A stretch of DNA of 64,000 nt, taken from positions 1,922,001-1,986,000 of the forward strand of contig NZ_CAEUHO010000001.1 in NCBI RefSeq assembly GCF_903181435.1, in the 5' to 3' direction. Position numbers and translations under genes: made by a program. The DNA is from Bacteroides acidifaciens (lineage in GTDB: Bacteria > Bacteroidota > Bacteroidia > Bacteroidales > Bacteroidaceae). The notes below the pieces were generated by a model that was not told where the DNA came from, ran no database searches, and saw only the letters and a program-made list of their open reading frames with translations. The stretch's first letter is position 1, and every line of letters starts with the position of its first letter. Shown piece by piece: positions 46,581 to 53,176 of the stretch.

Positions 46581-46633
46581 TGCCCGTCCAGTCTCGATTC
46601 TGGGTACAATCCGTAGAAGGTATGGCGGGCGCA
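46581..46633 (+). ncRNA. 53-nt structured element, copy B
   Basis: This is the second copy of the element at 46351-46403, with the same outer stem and second hairpin and an A-U replacing G-C in the first. It ends 20 bp before the ATG of the small gene at 46654, so it could be a 5' leader element, a processed small RNA or an mRNA stabiliser. Confidence 0.6.
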
Positions 46634-46653
46634 AATTTCTAAATCATACGATT

Positions 46654-46848
46654 ATGTCACATTATTATTCAAAAGTGGGTGCTGATAGTTTATTATCACT
46701 TGTAAGCGCATCCGACTGTGTGGATTATTTTGATGTATCCAGTCTTGTTTCTGAAATGGATGAAACAGAGGTTCTAAACCAAGTCAGTGAAGATACCATA
46801 ATTAGTTATCTCGAAGATAAGGGTTTTAAAGTAGAAAAGGAGGATTGA
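46654..46848 (+). CDS. Small acidic phage protein, unknown function
   Basis: This 64-residue acidic protein (MSHYYSKVGADSLLSLVSAS onward) has predicted helices and no motif I recognise. It has the ACGATT leader directly before its ATG and lies 20 bp after structured element copy B. It overlaps or abuts the small membrane protein gene that follows. Confidence 0.6.
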   Translation: MSHYYSKVGADSLLSLVSASDCVDYFDVSSLVSEMDETEVLNQVSEDTIISYLEDKGFKVEKED

Positions 46849-46850
46849 TT

Positions 46851-47027
46851 ATGAAAATAATCCAGTTGATTTTATCCATACTTTTAACCTTATGCGCTAT
46901 AATTATGTTTTATGGGGCAATCACAACCTACAGCCCAATAAAAACGATCTCTATTACTATCATGGGTATTATATGTGTTGGTTGTTTTGCTTTTGTTAGA
47001 ATCACCTACACAGAATTACGTGAATAA
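46851..47027 (+). CDS. Two-helix small membrane protein
   Basis: This protein of 58 residues consists of two hydrophobic segments (MKIIQLILSILLTLCAIIMF and about residues 32-50) with a short polar end. The ATG at 46851 is preceded by TTGATT and fits the local leader; an ATG at 46845 is in frame. Function is unknown; phage early membrane proteins often alter host envelope or exclude superinfecting phage. Confidence 0.6.
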   Translation: MKIIQLILSILLTLCAIIMFYGAITTYSPIKTISITIMGIICVGCFAFVRITYTELRE

Positions 47028-47057
47028 CCTTTAAAACACTTCATAACAAATAAAGAA

Positions 47058-47216
47058 ATGAATGAAACATTAGAACTACAAATTAAGCGGTTAGAGTTTT
47101 GCCGTGACTGTATCGTACTTGATTACGATGCCGGAAGAGAAGAATACAATCGCCTTGAAAGGATGATTGAAGAATTGAAACAACTAAAATCCAAACAGAA
47201 ATCCGCAAAAAGGTAG
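47058..47216 (+). CDS. Short coiled-coil protein
   Basis: This 52-residue ORF (MNETLELQIKRLEFCRDCIV onward) has heptad-spaced Leu/Ile and Lys/Glu pairs through its second half, fitting a coiled coil, with a CRDC pair. It starts 30 bp after the membrane protein gene. There is no known function. From 47217 to 47334 I see no gene. Confidence 0.5.
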   Translation: MNETLELQIKRLEFCRDCIVLDYDAGREEYNRLERMIEELKQLKSKQKSAKR

Positions 47217-47334
47217 ACCGATAATCCGGCATAAGGTTCCTGCAATAAACCAGTACTGTGAGTAAGGGAAACCAGCCGGGCGGATTCTGAAAAATATAGT
47301 AGTTTTTGTCGTGTTTTATTTTGTGTTTGTACTA

Positions 47335-47362
47335 GGTGTGCCGTCTGTGAAGATAGTGCACC
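47335..47362 (+). ncRNA. Hairpin upstream of tRNA-like gene 1
   Basis: GGTGTGC (47335-47341) pairs with GTGCACC (47356-47362) through Watson-Crick and G-U pairs; the loop includes CGTCTGTGAAGATA. The same 15 bases (CCGTCTGTGAAGATA) occur at 51782-51796 inside a hairpin with an unrelated stem, also directly upstream of a tRNA-like gene. Confidence 0.55.
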
Positions 47363-47372
47363 TTTCTTATAT

Positions 47373-47457
47373 GGGTGGTTAGCTCATCGGTTAGAGCTTT
47401 GTGTTGCGCAACCAATTATCATAATTGAGAGAGGTTCGACTCCTCTACCACCCACCA
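47373..47457 (+). tRNA. Phage tRNA-like gene 1, unusual anticodon region, CCA encoded
   Basis: The acceptor GGGTGGT/ACCACCC, D arm GCTC-ATCGGTTA-GAGC, T arm AGAGG-TTCGACT-CCTCT, discriminator A and encoded CCA are all good. The stretch between D and T stems is 32 nt, about nine more than a class I tRNA. The best anticodon arm (stem TTGTG/ACCAA, loop TTGCGCA, anticodon GCG) has two mismatches. A CAATTA-TCA-TAATTG hairpin follows. Identity is uncertain: it may be a degenerate tRNA-Arg or a non-decoding mimic. Confidence 0.65.
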
Positions 47458-47481
47458 ATCATTAATTTAATTTTTAATCTT

Positions 47482-47703
47482 ATGGCAACAATCAGAGAAA
47501 CGATTTTAAAAGTAAAACCGGGCAAACAGAAGATTATCCCGCTATCAGAAGTTGATGTTACAGGCTACAGACAACAAGCCCATGTAATTAGCAAAGAATT
47601 GAGAGATAAAGGTGTTGTTGTTCCAGGCGGCAAGCCGGCATATACAATCTCTAAAAACAAGTACACCGGTTCAATGTATATTATCAATAATATGCAGGAA
47701 TAG
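47482..47703 (+). CDS. Small basic phage protein, unknown function
   Basis: This 73-residue basic protein (MATIRETILKVKPGKQKIIP onward) has beta-strand-like character. I start it at ATG 47482, 25 bp after tRNA-like gene 1, since the longer frame would begin inside the tRNA. No motif is recognised; it may bind nucleic acid. Confidence 0.6.
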   Translation: MATIRETILKVKPGKQKIIPLSEVDVTGYRQQAHVISKELRDKGVVVPGGKPAYTISKNKYTGSMYIINNMQE

Positions 47704-47722
47704 TATCTAATCTTACGCGATT

Positions 47723-48025
47723 ATGAAAAGAGTACTAACCGAACTGACACCTGAGTGTGAAGTAACAGCACAGATGTTTATTTCCGGTATGGAAAAGGAA
47801 GAGATTGCAGAAGCCAAATGCAGGGCATTCAGTACAATAAACAACCAACTGCAGAAAGCTTTTCAAATCCTTAATGTAAAAAATGGCAGGCAGCTATGCA
47901 AAAAGTTTTATGAACGTTTATCAGGTGTTGAATATACGTTTGATTTTTCACCGGCTATACGTTCTGCTTTTGCTTCCTTCTATGTGTTTTCGGATTATCG
48001 CTCTACCACGAACAGAACGATATGA
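47723..48025 (+). CDS. LuxR/GerE-type helix-turn-helix protein
   Basis: This 100-residue protein has LTPECEVTAQMFISGMEKEE and STINNQLQKAFQILNVKNG, the pattern of a LuxR-type DNA-binding domain (LT..E.ev..l...G.s..eIA....S..Tv.n...ki...L...nr). It has no receiver domain. It would be a stand-alone early transcriptional regulator. The ACGCGATT leader precedes its ATG. Its stop overlaps the next ATG (ATGA). Confidence 0.75.
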   Translation: MKRVLTELTPECEVTAQMFISGMEKEEIAEAKCRAFSTINNQLQKAFQILNVKNGRQLCKKFYERLSGVEYTFDFSPAIRSAFASFYVFSDYRSTTNRTI

Positions 48026-48081
48026 AAAGAGCCAGAAGAACGAAAATAGAAACCGTTGACAGGATAAGGAGGTCAGAATGA
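48022..48081 (+). CDS. 19-residue Arg-rich leader-like peptide
   Basis: MKRARRTKIETVDRIRRSE is encoded between two genes with ATGA overlaps on both sides (48022-48025 and 48078-48081), and ends in an AGGAGG that serves the next gene. It may exist only to couple translation of the two neighbours. Evidence is the overlaps alone. Confidence 0.4.
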   Translation: MKRARRTKIETVDRIRRSE

Positions 48082-48305
48082 ATGCGGAAACGAAATTAAA
48101 CACCCTCTACCGGATTGGCAACAGAATACCTTTAAACAAGTCACAAGCTGCAGGATTTGTTGGCGGACGGTATCGTCTTGAGAAATTAATAGCCGAAAAG
48201 AAGATACGAGCAACAAAGACAGGTCCGACAAAGATGTCTCCTTATGATGTAAACGCCTGTGATGTATTTCTTTATGCCATCGATTCTAAAGAACAAAGAA
48301 TATAA
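48078..48305 (+). CDS. Small basic phage protein, possible DNA binder
   Basis: This 75-residue basic protein has a helical region (LNKSQAAGFVGGRYRLEKLI) resembling helix-turn-helix/excisionase-type folds, followed by a strand. AAGGAGG lies 7 bp before the ATG. It stands just before the recombination gene block. Function not certain. Confidence 0.6.
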   Translation: MNAETKLNTLYRIGNRIPLNKSQAAGFVGGRYRLEKLIAEKKIRATKTGPTKMSPYDVNACDVFLYAIDSKEQRI

Positions 48306-48328
48306 TTAACCCTTTAAATTTTACGATT

Positions 48329-49264
48329 ATGAGTCTTATCAAAAAAAGTAATGAATTAGTAATCCCTACCACAGTAAAGATGATGATTTACGGTCAAGCC
48401 GGTATGGGAAAGAGTACGGTAGCACTGAGTGCTCCGAAACCTTTGTTATTGGATTTCGATAACGGGGTGAAACGTATGAATATGGCACATTTGGAAAACA
48501 TAGACACAGTACAGGTCACTTCTTGGAGTGATGTTCAACAGGTCTTGCAGGAGGATTTGTCAGCTTATCAGACAATCGTAGTTGATACCATCGGTAAAAT
48601 GATGGACTTTATCATTACTTATAAATGTGGCAGCCGCCAACCGTCTATCAGAGATTGGAGTGGTATCAATGCCGAATTTTCTTGGATGACAAGAACGCTC
48701 TCAAGCCTGAACAAGCATATTATTTTCGTTGCCCACCGTGATACAAGAAAAGAAGGTGATGATACAGTGTTCATTCCTGCCTTACGTGAAAAATCCTACA
48801 ACTCCATCGTTACCGAATTAGATTTGCTTGGTTATCTTGAAATGAAAAGCGAAAGAGGCGTTCAAAGACGTACTATCACTTTCGACCCAACTTCTAGAAA
48901 TGACGGTAAGAATACCTGTAATCTTCCTTCCGTAATGGAAGTGCCGACTATCCTTGACAAGAACGGTAATCCAACTGCCAAGAACGACTTTATTGCCTCG
49001 AAGATTATCAACTCTTACCTTGGGATGCTTGCCGCCAAAAAAGAAGCACAGGAGAAATACGATAAGGTGATGAAGGAAATCAAAGAGCAGGTTGAGCTGG
49101 TGACAGACGCAGAATCCATCAATGACTTGTTATCAAGGCTTGGTGAATTTCAACATATAGGTAGTTCGATGGTTGCGGCAAAAGTGCTTATTAATAATAA
49201 AGCAAAAGCATTAGGGCTTGTTCCCAATAAAGAGACAAAGACTTATGAAAAACCAGCAGCTTAA
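48329..49264 (+). CDS. Sak4-like RecA-fold ATPase (AAA_24)
   Basis: This 311-residue protein has Walker A GQAGMGKST (about residues 23-31), an Asp-rich strand LLLDFDNG, Walker B-like TIVVDTIGK and the conserved HIIFVAHRDTRKEGDD region. This is the phage Sak4 ATPase family, thought to promote single-strand annealing recombination with an SSB partner. The downstream nuclease and SSB-like protein complete a recombination module. The C-terminal 90 residues are helical and charged. Confidence 0.85.
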   Translation: MSLIKKSNELVIPTTVKMMIYGQAGMGKSTVALSAPKPLLLDFDNGVKRMNMAHLENIDTVQVTSWSDVQQVLQEDLSAYQTIVVDTIGKMMDFIITYKCGSRQPSIRDWSGINAEFSWMTRTLSSLNKHIIFVAHRDTRKEGDDTVFIPALREKSYNSIVTELDLLGYLEMKSERGVQRRTITFDPTSRNDGKNTCNLPSVMEVPTILDKNGNPTAKNDFIASKIINSYLGMLAAKKEAQEKYDKVMKEIKEQVELVTDAESINDLLSRLGEFQHIGSSMVAAKVLINNKAKALGLVPNKETKTYEKPAA

Positions 49265-50009
49265 TTACTGTATATATGCAACATTATTGGATGCCTATTG
49301 GGGATATCTGAATAGTGATGTAATTTGGGAAAAGTATTGGGGATGGAGCGAAAATCCTCCCCATACTCCCGAAGAATTTCACGAATTGCAGTTTCAAGAA
49401 CTGATAGACCGTATCAATCGAAAGCCTTTTGATAGTGAAGCGGCTGACAAGGGCACAGCCTTTAATGAATTGGTAGATGCTCTAATCGAAAATCGAAAAC
49501 CAAACGGGATGGATGTAGAAAGGAATACAGAAAATACTTGTTATACAGTTGTTTATAACAACCGTACATTTGTTTTCCCTATTTCTCTTTGCCGTGAGTT
49601 TGCCGGTTACTTCAAAGGCGCATTGACCCAACAGCGTGTAGAAGCCATTCTGCCCACCGCATACGGAAATGCTTTGGTTTATGGAGTAATTGATGAATTG
49701 ATGCCTACCAGTGTTCATGACATCAAGACAACTGGCAGTTATACTGTAGGAAAGTTCAAAGACCATCACCAACATCTGGTTTATCCATACGCTCTTATGC
49801 AGAATGGATCGGATGTACGGACGTTTGAATACAACATCGTAGAGTTCAACAAGGGCGGTTATGTGGTAGATACTTATACAGAGACATACGTTTTCAACCC
49901 CGAACGTGATATTCCTATTCTCACTAATCATTGTGAAGAGTTTATCAGATTCTTGGAAGAGAACAGAAGTTTAATCACTGATAAAAAGATATTTGGAGGA
50001 GAAAATTAA
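49245..50009 (+). CDS. PD-(D/E)XK exonuclease-like protein
   Basis: This protein of 254 residues has AADKGTAFNELVDAL (a RecB/lambda-exonuclease-like helix with the first acidic residue), YGVIDELMPTSVHDIKTTG (the D-n-D-x-K core) and HQHLVYPYALMQNG (the Q-x3-Y motif), together matching Cas4/RecB-type nucleases. I take the ATG at 49245; it overlaps the end of the ATPase gene by 20 bp. It would resect phage DNA ends for recombination. Confidence 0.82.
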   Translation: MKNQQLNYCIYATLLDAYWGYLNSDVIWEKYWGWSENPPHTPEEFHELQFQELIDRINRKPFDSEAADKGTAFNELVDALIENRKPNGMDVERNTENTCYTVVYNNRTFVFPISLCREFAGYFKGALTQQRVEAILPTAYGNALVYGVIDELMPTSVHDIKTTGSYTVGKFKDHHQHLVYPYALMQNGSDVRTFEYNIVEFNKGGYVVDTYTETYVFNPERDIPILTNHCEEFIRFLEENRSLITDKKIFGGEN

Positions 50010-50458
50010 TGGCAAATCAAATAACCGGACGGATAATCGAAATTGGGCAAACCGTTCAAATAGCATCCAAAAACGGTGGTTCCTCATTTACAAAACGGGA
50101 ATTTATTTTAGATGCTACCACTTACGACCCTTATACGGGAGAGCGTAGCGAGTATGAGAATGTTATTCCCTTAGAGTTTTCGGGTGACAAGTGTACAGAA
50201 CTTGACCGCTTTAATCAGGGTGATGTCGTTACTGTATCATTTGTCTTACAGGGACGTTCTTGGACGACTCAGGATGGAGAGCTTAAACGCATGGCATCTA
50301 TTCGGTGCTACAAAATAGAAGGACGTAGCGGTGTATCACAATCCCCACAGAGTGCACCAGTGCAACAACTAGCACCACAGCCGACTTATCATCAGCCGCA
50401 GGATTTTCCGCCTCCGGTTGATGCAAATGGTAATGCAAAGGACGATTTGCCTTTTTAG
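50009..50458 (+). CDS. SSB-like protein (DUF3127-type OB fold)
   Basis: This 149-residue protein has an OB-like beta domain (about residues 1-105: ITGRIIEIGQTVQIASKNGG onward, ending RMASIRCYKIEG), a Gln/Pro-rich linker and the acidic tip DDLPF. The tip is the hallmark by which single-stranded DNA-binding proteins recruit partners. It overlaps the nuclease stop by one base. It probably coats ssDNA for the Sak4-like annealase. Confidence 0.82.
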   Translation: MANQITGRIIEIGQTVQIASKNGGSSFTKREFILDATTYDPYTGERSEYENVIPLEFSGDKCTELDRFNQGDVVTVSFVLQGRSWTTQDGELKRMASIRCYKIEGRSGVSQSPQSAPVQQLAPQPTYHQPQDFPPPVDANGNAKDDLPF

Positions 50459-50461
50459 TGT

Positions 50462-50899
50462 ATGCTATTCGACTTGAAGAATGAATATCAAATACCCAAG
50501 TTTAAAGAGTATGTAAACAAATTGTTTAGTGAACGTGCGGTGGTGGAAGTGAAAAAGAAACTCCCTAACCGCACGCTTGCTCAGAACAGCTACTTGCATC
50601 TTCTTTTAGGGTATTTCGGTAGTGAATACGGTTGCAGCCTTGATGAAGCAAAAATAGACTTCTATAAGAGGACTTGCAACCGTGATTTGTTTGAGAGAAA
50701 GATGGTCAACAAGAAGGGGAAGGAAGTAACCTACTTGCGCAGTTCTGCCGAACTGACAACGGGTGAAATGACTCTAAGTATTGACCGCTTCCGCAATTGG
50801 AGTGCAGCGCAAGCGGGTATTTATTTACCCGCTGCAAATGAACATCAAATGCTGATATACGCCCAGCAGGAAATACAAAGAAATCAAGAATTTATTTAA
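50462..50899 (+). CDS. NinB-like recombination protein
   Basis: This 145-residue protein contains LPNRTLAQNSYLHLLLGYFG and a C-terminal helix with IYLPAANEHQML, resembling the NinB/Orf family of phage recombination mediators that bind ssDNA and SSB. Its place behind the SSB-like gene supports this. Detection is by pattern, so moderate confidence. Confidence 0.72.
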   Translation: MLFDLKNEYQIPKFKEYVNKLFSERAVVEVKKKLPNRTLAQNSYLHLLLGYFGSEYGCSLDEAKIDFYKRTCNRDLFERKMVNKKGKEVTYLRSSAELTTGEMTLSIDRFRNWSAAQAGIYLPAANEHQMLIYAQQEIQRNQEFI

Positions 50900-50901
50900 T
50901 T

Positions 50902-51762
50902 ATGATAGAAACAAGAAAAACAGAAATCCGATACGTGACATCCGACCCAAAGAAAATGCTCAACATGTACCTTGCAAAGCGTGTTCTCAAAACATGGGAG
51001 GAATCTTTCATAGATGAAGATACCGGTGAAACGGTAAACATTGAACGTAATGAAGTCCTTTTTGATCGTGGTTCTCTGATAGACCAAGACCTATTGGCAA
51101 AAATTCGTTTCAGTATGGAAGCGGATGGCATCAAAGAAGTGGAAGTCAGTAGTCAAAAACGTTTAGCTTTTGAGAACGAAAACAAATTCTTATATCCCTA
51201 TCTTGCACAAGCACAGATAGGTGATAAGAAGTACAAATTCCTGCTTTATGCTACCGGCCTGGAGAATGTCTGCCTTATTTTGAGAGACTACATTGAACTT
51301 AATTATCAATCGGGATTCACCTTAACGATGGCAAAGGAGTTTGATTCGTGCGTGATTCTTACTGATAACTTGAAAGAACGCAAGGTTGATGATGCTTCGC
51401 TTGCTTATCTCAAAAATGAAATCACTATGGCAGAATATGTTGACAAGATGGACGATGAGACGGAAGATAGCGACGAAGAATCTAAACCGGATGAAAAGAA
51501 GTTCTATCAGATTGAAACGAAAATCACATTTGACGAAGAGCAACGTACTCAAATATTCGTAGTGAATACTTTTAATGTTGACAGGGCGATGATGCTTATT
51601 ACCCACTACCTCAAAAATAAAGAGGAAGAATGTGAGAAGCAAGCCAAAGAAAAGGGACATGAGTTCAACAAAAGAGAAATCCATGCGGCCATTGAATCTG
51701 CCAAACCAATACCAGTAGGGCGGTTTATTCCGAAAGAGTTTTCAATGGCTTATATGGAATAA
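50902..51762 (+). CDS. Phage protein of unknown function, two-domain
   Basis: This 286-residue acidic protein has an N-terminal half with no family I recognise, an acidic linker (DDETEDSDEESKPDEKK, about residues 186-202) and a C-terminal domain with FYQIETKITFDEEQRTQIFV followed by a helix, a little like DUF4494 proteins. It ends the recombination block before a tRNA-like gene. Confidence 0.7.
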   Translation: MIETRKTEIRYVTSDPKKMLNMYLAKRVLKTWEESFIDEDTGETVNIERNEVLFDRGSLIDQDLLAKIRFSMEADGIKEVEVSSQKRLAFENENKFLYPYLAQAQIGDKKYKFLLYATGLENVCLILRDYIELNYQSGFTLTMAKEFDSCVILTDNLKERKVDDASLAYLKNEITMAEYVDKMDDETEDSDEESKPDEKKFYQIETKITFDEEQRTQIFVVNTFNVDRAMMLITHYLKNKEEECEKQAKEKGHEFNKREIHAAIESAKPIPVGRFIPKEFSMAYME

Positions 51763-51774
51763 CTTTGTTAACCA

Positions 51775-51804
51775 GCCTGCCCCGTCTGTGAAGATATGGC
51801 AGGC
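51775..51804 (+). ncRNA. Hairpin upstream of tRNA-like gene 2
   Basis: GCCTGCC (51775-51781) pairs perfectly with GGCAGGC (51798-51804) and closes the 15-base motif CCGTCTGTGAAGATA. The motif is identical to that of the hairpin at 47335-47362, while the stem sequence is different. The tRNA-like gene begins 6 bp downstream. Confidence 0.6.
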
Positions 51805-51810
51805 AAACAC

Positions 51811-51914
51811 GGAGAAGTGGCGGAATCAGTAGACGCACCACTCGATAATAGGAATGCCAACCTTAGATGTGGTGAGCTTGGCAACTCGTCCCAGTGCAAA
51901 TCTGGGCTTCTCCA
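51811..51914 (+). tRNA. Phage tRNA-Leu-like gene 2 with 27-nt anticodon loop
   Basis: It has acceptor GGAGAAG/CTTCTCC with discriminator A, a Leu-type D arm (GCGGAATCAGTAGACGC), a long class II variable arm (GAGCTTGGCAACTC) and T arm CCCAG-TGCAAAT-CTGGG. The anticodon stem ACCAC/GTGGT (51837-51841, 51869-51873) encloses 27 nt instead of 7; its last seven, CTTAGAT, would give Leu anticodon TAG. The invariant GG of the D loop is AG and TTC of the T loop is TGC. It is probably not a normal decoding tRNA. Confidence 0.65.
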
Positions 51915-51932
51915 CAACCCTTTATGAGAGAA

Positions 51933-52040
51933 AATCCGTTTTAATCCGAGAGTAGGGCGAAGATAGCGCAGGGATTCATCCGCACGGCATCGGTTAGCCG
52001 TTGACTCTATCTGAAAGGTGACACGAAATCGGATAGGATT
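51933..52040 (+). ncRNA. Candidate structured RNA after tRNA-like gene 2
   Basis: No ORF fills 51915-52101. Long-range complements bracket the segment: AATCC (51933) with GGATT (to 52040) and ATCCGA (51944-51949) with TCGGAT (52029-52034). AGATAG (51961-51966) can pair with CTATCT (52007-52012), and GGC...GCC hairpins fit inside. It includes GCGAAGATAGCGCA, similar to the GTGAAGATAGTGCA part of the hairpin at 47335. A terminator-like hairpin follows at 52060. Confidence 0.45.
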
Positions 52041-52059
52041 AGGAATGTTTGTTGTTTGT

Positions 52060-52083
52060 GCCCCGGAGAATATGCTTCGGGGC
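52060..52083 (+). terminator. Hairpin with T-tract
   Basis: GCCCCGGAG (52060-52068) pairs with CTTCGGGGC (52075-52083) and TTTTAATTT follows. It likely ends the transcript of the tRNA-like gene and the structured segment before the homing endonuclease gene. Confidence 0.7.
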
Positions 52084-52101
52084 TTTTAATTTGGTAAGGT
52101 T

Positions 52102-52695
52102 ATGAAAGAAAAGGAAATGCCTTGGCATAATTTGTTGTTAGATGATTTGCCCGGTGAAATTTGGGTTGATGCCTTTGGATTTGATGGTGTATATGAAGTC
52201 TCCAATATGGGAAGAATAAAGAGCCTTGCAAGATGGGTTTCTAATGGGAAATCAGAAAGAAAAGTCAAAGAATGTATTAGAAAACAATCTTTATCGAAAG
52301 ATGGAAGGTTAACTTGCCCGTTTCGTATTGATAACAAAAAGTATTCTATAAATATTCCAGAGCTAATATATAAATCTTTTTATAATGATATTTCAATAGG
52401 TAAGAATGAATGTATTATGCACAAAAACAAATTAGCCTCTGATAATCGGTTGTCTAATTTACGCTTAGTATCTATTACTGAATCTCACAAACTTAATTAC
52501 AAAAAGGGGTTGCTTTCTCATTTGAATGTGAATAATGAGAAGAAGCATAAAGAACATTTGGCTATAAAAAACAAGAAATGCAAAGTCTGTGGCTTAATTA
52601 AAAATGTTTCTGATTTTGAACATAATAGATGTATTTGTCTATCTTGTAGAAAGAAATATAGACATGATAAATACATGGAAAATAAAAATAGATAG
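52102..52695 (+). CDS. HNH homing endonuclease with NUMOD4 domain
   Basis: This 197-residue protein has an N-terminal NUMOD4 motif (WVDAFGFDGVYEVSNMGRIK), an HNH-type core with MHKNKLASDNRLSNLRLV, and a C-terminal zinc ribbon (CKVCGLIK and CICLSC). It is a free-standing homing nuclease that cuts phage DNA at an insertion site. Its stop is 1 bp before the ninG start, so it was inserted between replication genes. Its A/T content is visibly higher than its neighbours, fitting recent acquisition. Confidence 0.88.
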   Translation: MKEKEMPWHNLLLDDLPGEIWVDAFGFDGVYEVSNMGRIKSLARWVSNGKSERKVKECIRKQSLSKDGRLTCPFRIDNKKYSINIPELIYKSFYNDISIGKNECIMHKNKLASDNRLSNLRLVSITESHKLNYKKGLLSHLNVNNEKKHKEHLAIKNKKCKVCGLIKNVSDFEHNRCICLSCRKKYRHDKYMENKNR

Positions 52696-52696
52696 A

Positions 52697-53176
52697 ATGC
52701 CATACTACATAAAACGAACAAAGGCTAAGAAGAAAGACAAGCCTTTACCCTTGTTTGATAAAGCAGGGGTGACAGTAAAGAAGAAGCCGGATTTGAAAGC
52801 TAAGCTCGACAAAGAGTTTTCCCTTTTCATCCGGCTTCGTGATTGTATGCCTAACGGTTATTTTCGCTGTATCTCTTGTGGGCAGATAAAACCGTTTGAA
52901 CAAGCTGATTGCGGTCACTATTTCAGTCGCACGCATTTGGCTACCCGATTTGATGAGAACAATTGCCATGCCGAATGCCGTGCGTGCAACCGTTTCCGTG
53001 CCGACCACCTTGAAGGCTACCGTGAGAATTTGATAGCCAAAATCGGACAACAGCATTTTGACTTGCTAAAAGTGAAAGCTGCATCAAATACTAAGATGTC
53101 AGATTTTGATTATGAACAGCTAATCAAATATTACAAAGCACTTAATAAGAAGTTACGAAAGGAGAAAGGGCTATGA
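52697..53176 (+). CDS. NinG/Rap recombination protein
   Basis: This protein of 159 residues has a basic N-terminus (MPYYIKRTKAKKKDKPLPLF) and the NinG core: CISCGQIKPFEQADCGHYFS and ATRFDENNCHAECRACNRFR (zinc Cys and HNH-like His residues). NinG/Rap is a structure-specific nuclease that resolves recombination intermediates. I start at ATG 52697; the longer frame runs back into the homing endonuclease gene. Confidence 0.9.
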   Translation: MPYYIKRTKAKKKDKPLPLFDKAGVTVKKKPDLKAKLDKEFSLFIRLRDCMPNGYFRCISCGQIKPFEQADCGHYFSRTHLATRFDENNCHAECRACNRFRADHLEGYRENLIAKIGQQHFDLLKVKAASNTKMSDFDYEQLIKYYKALNKKLRKEKGL

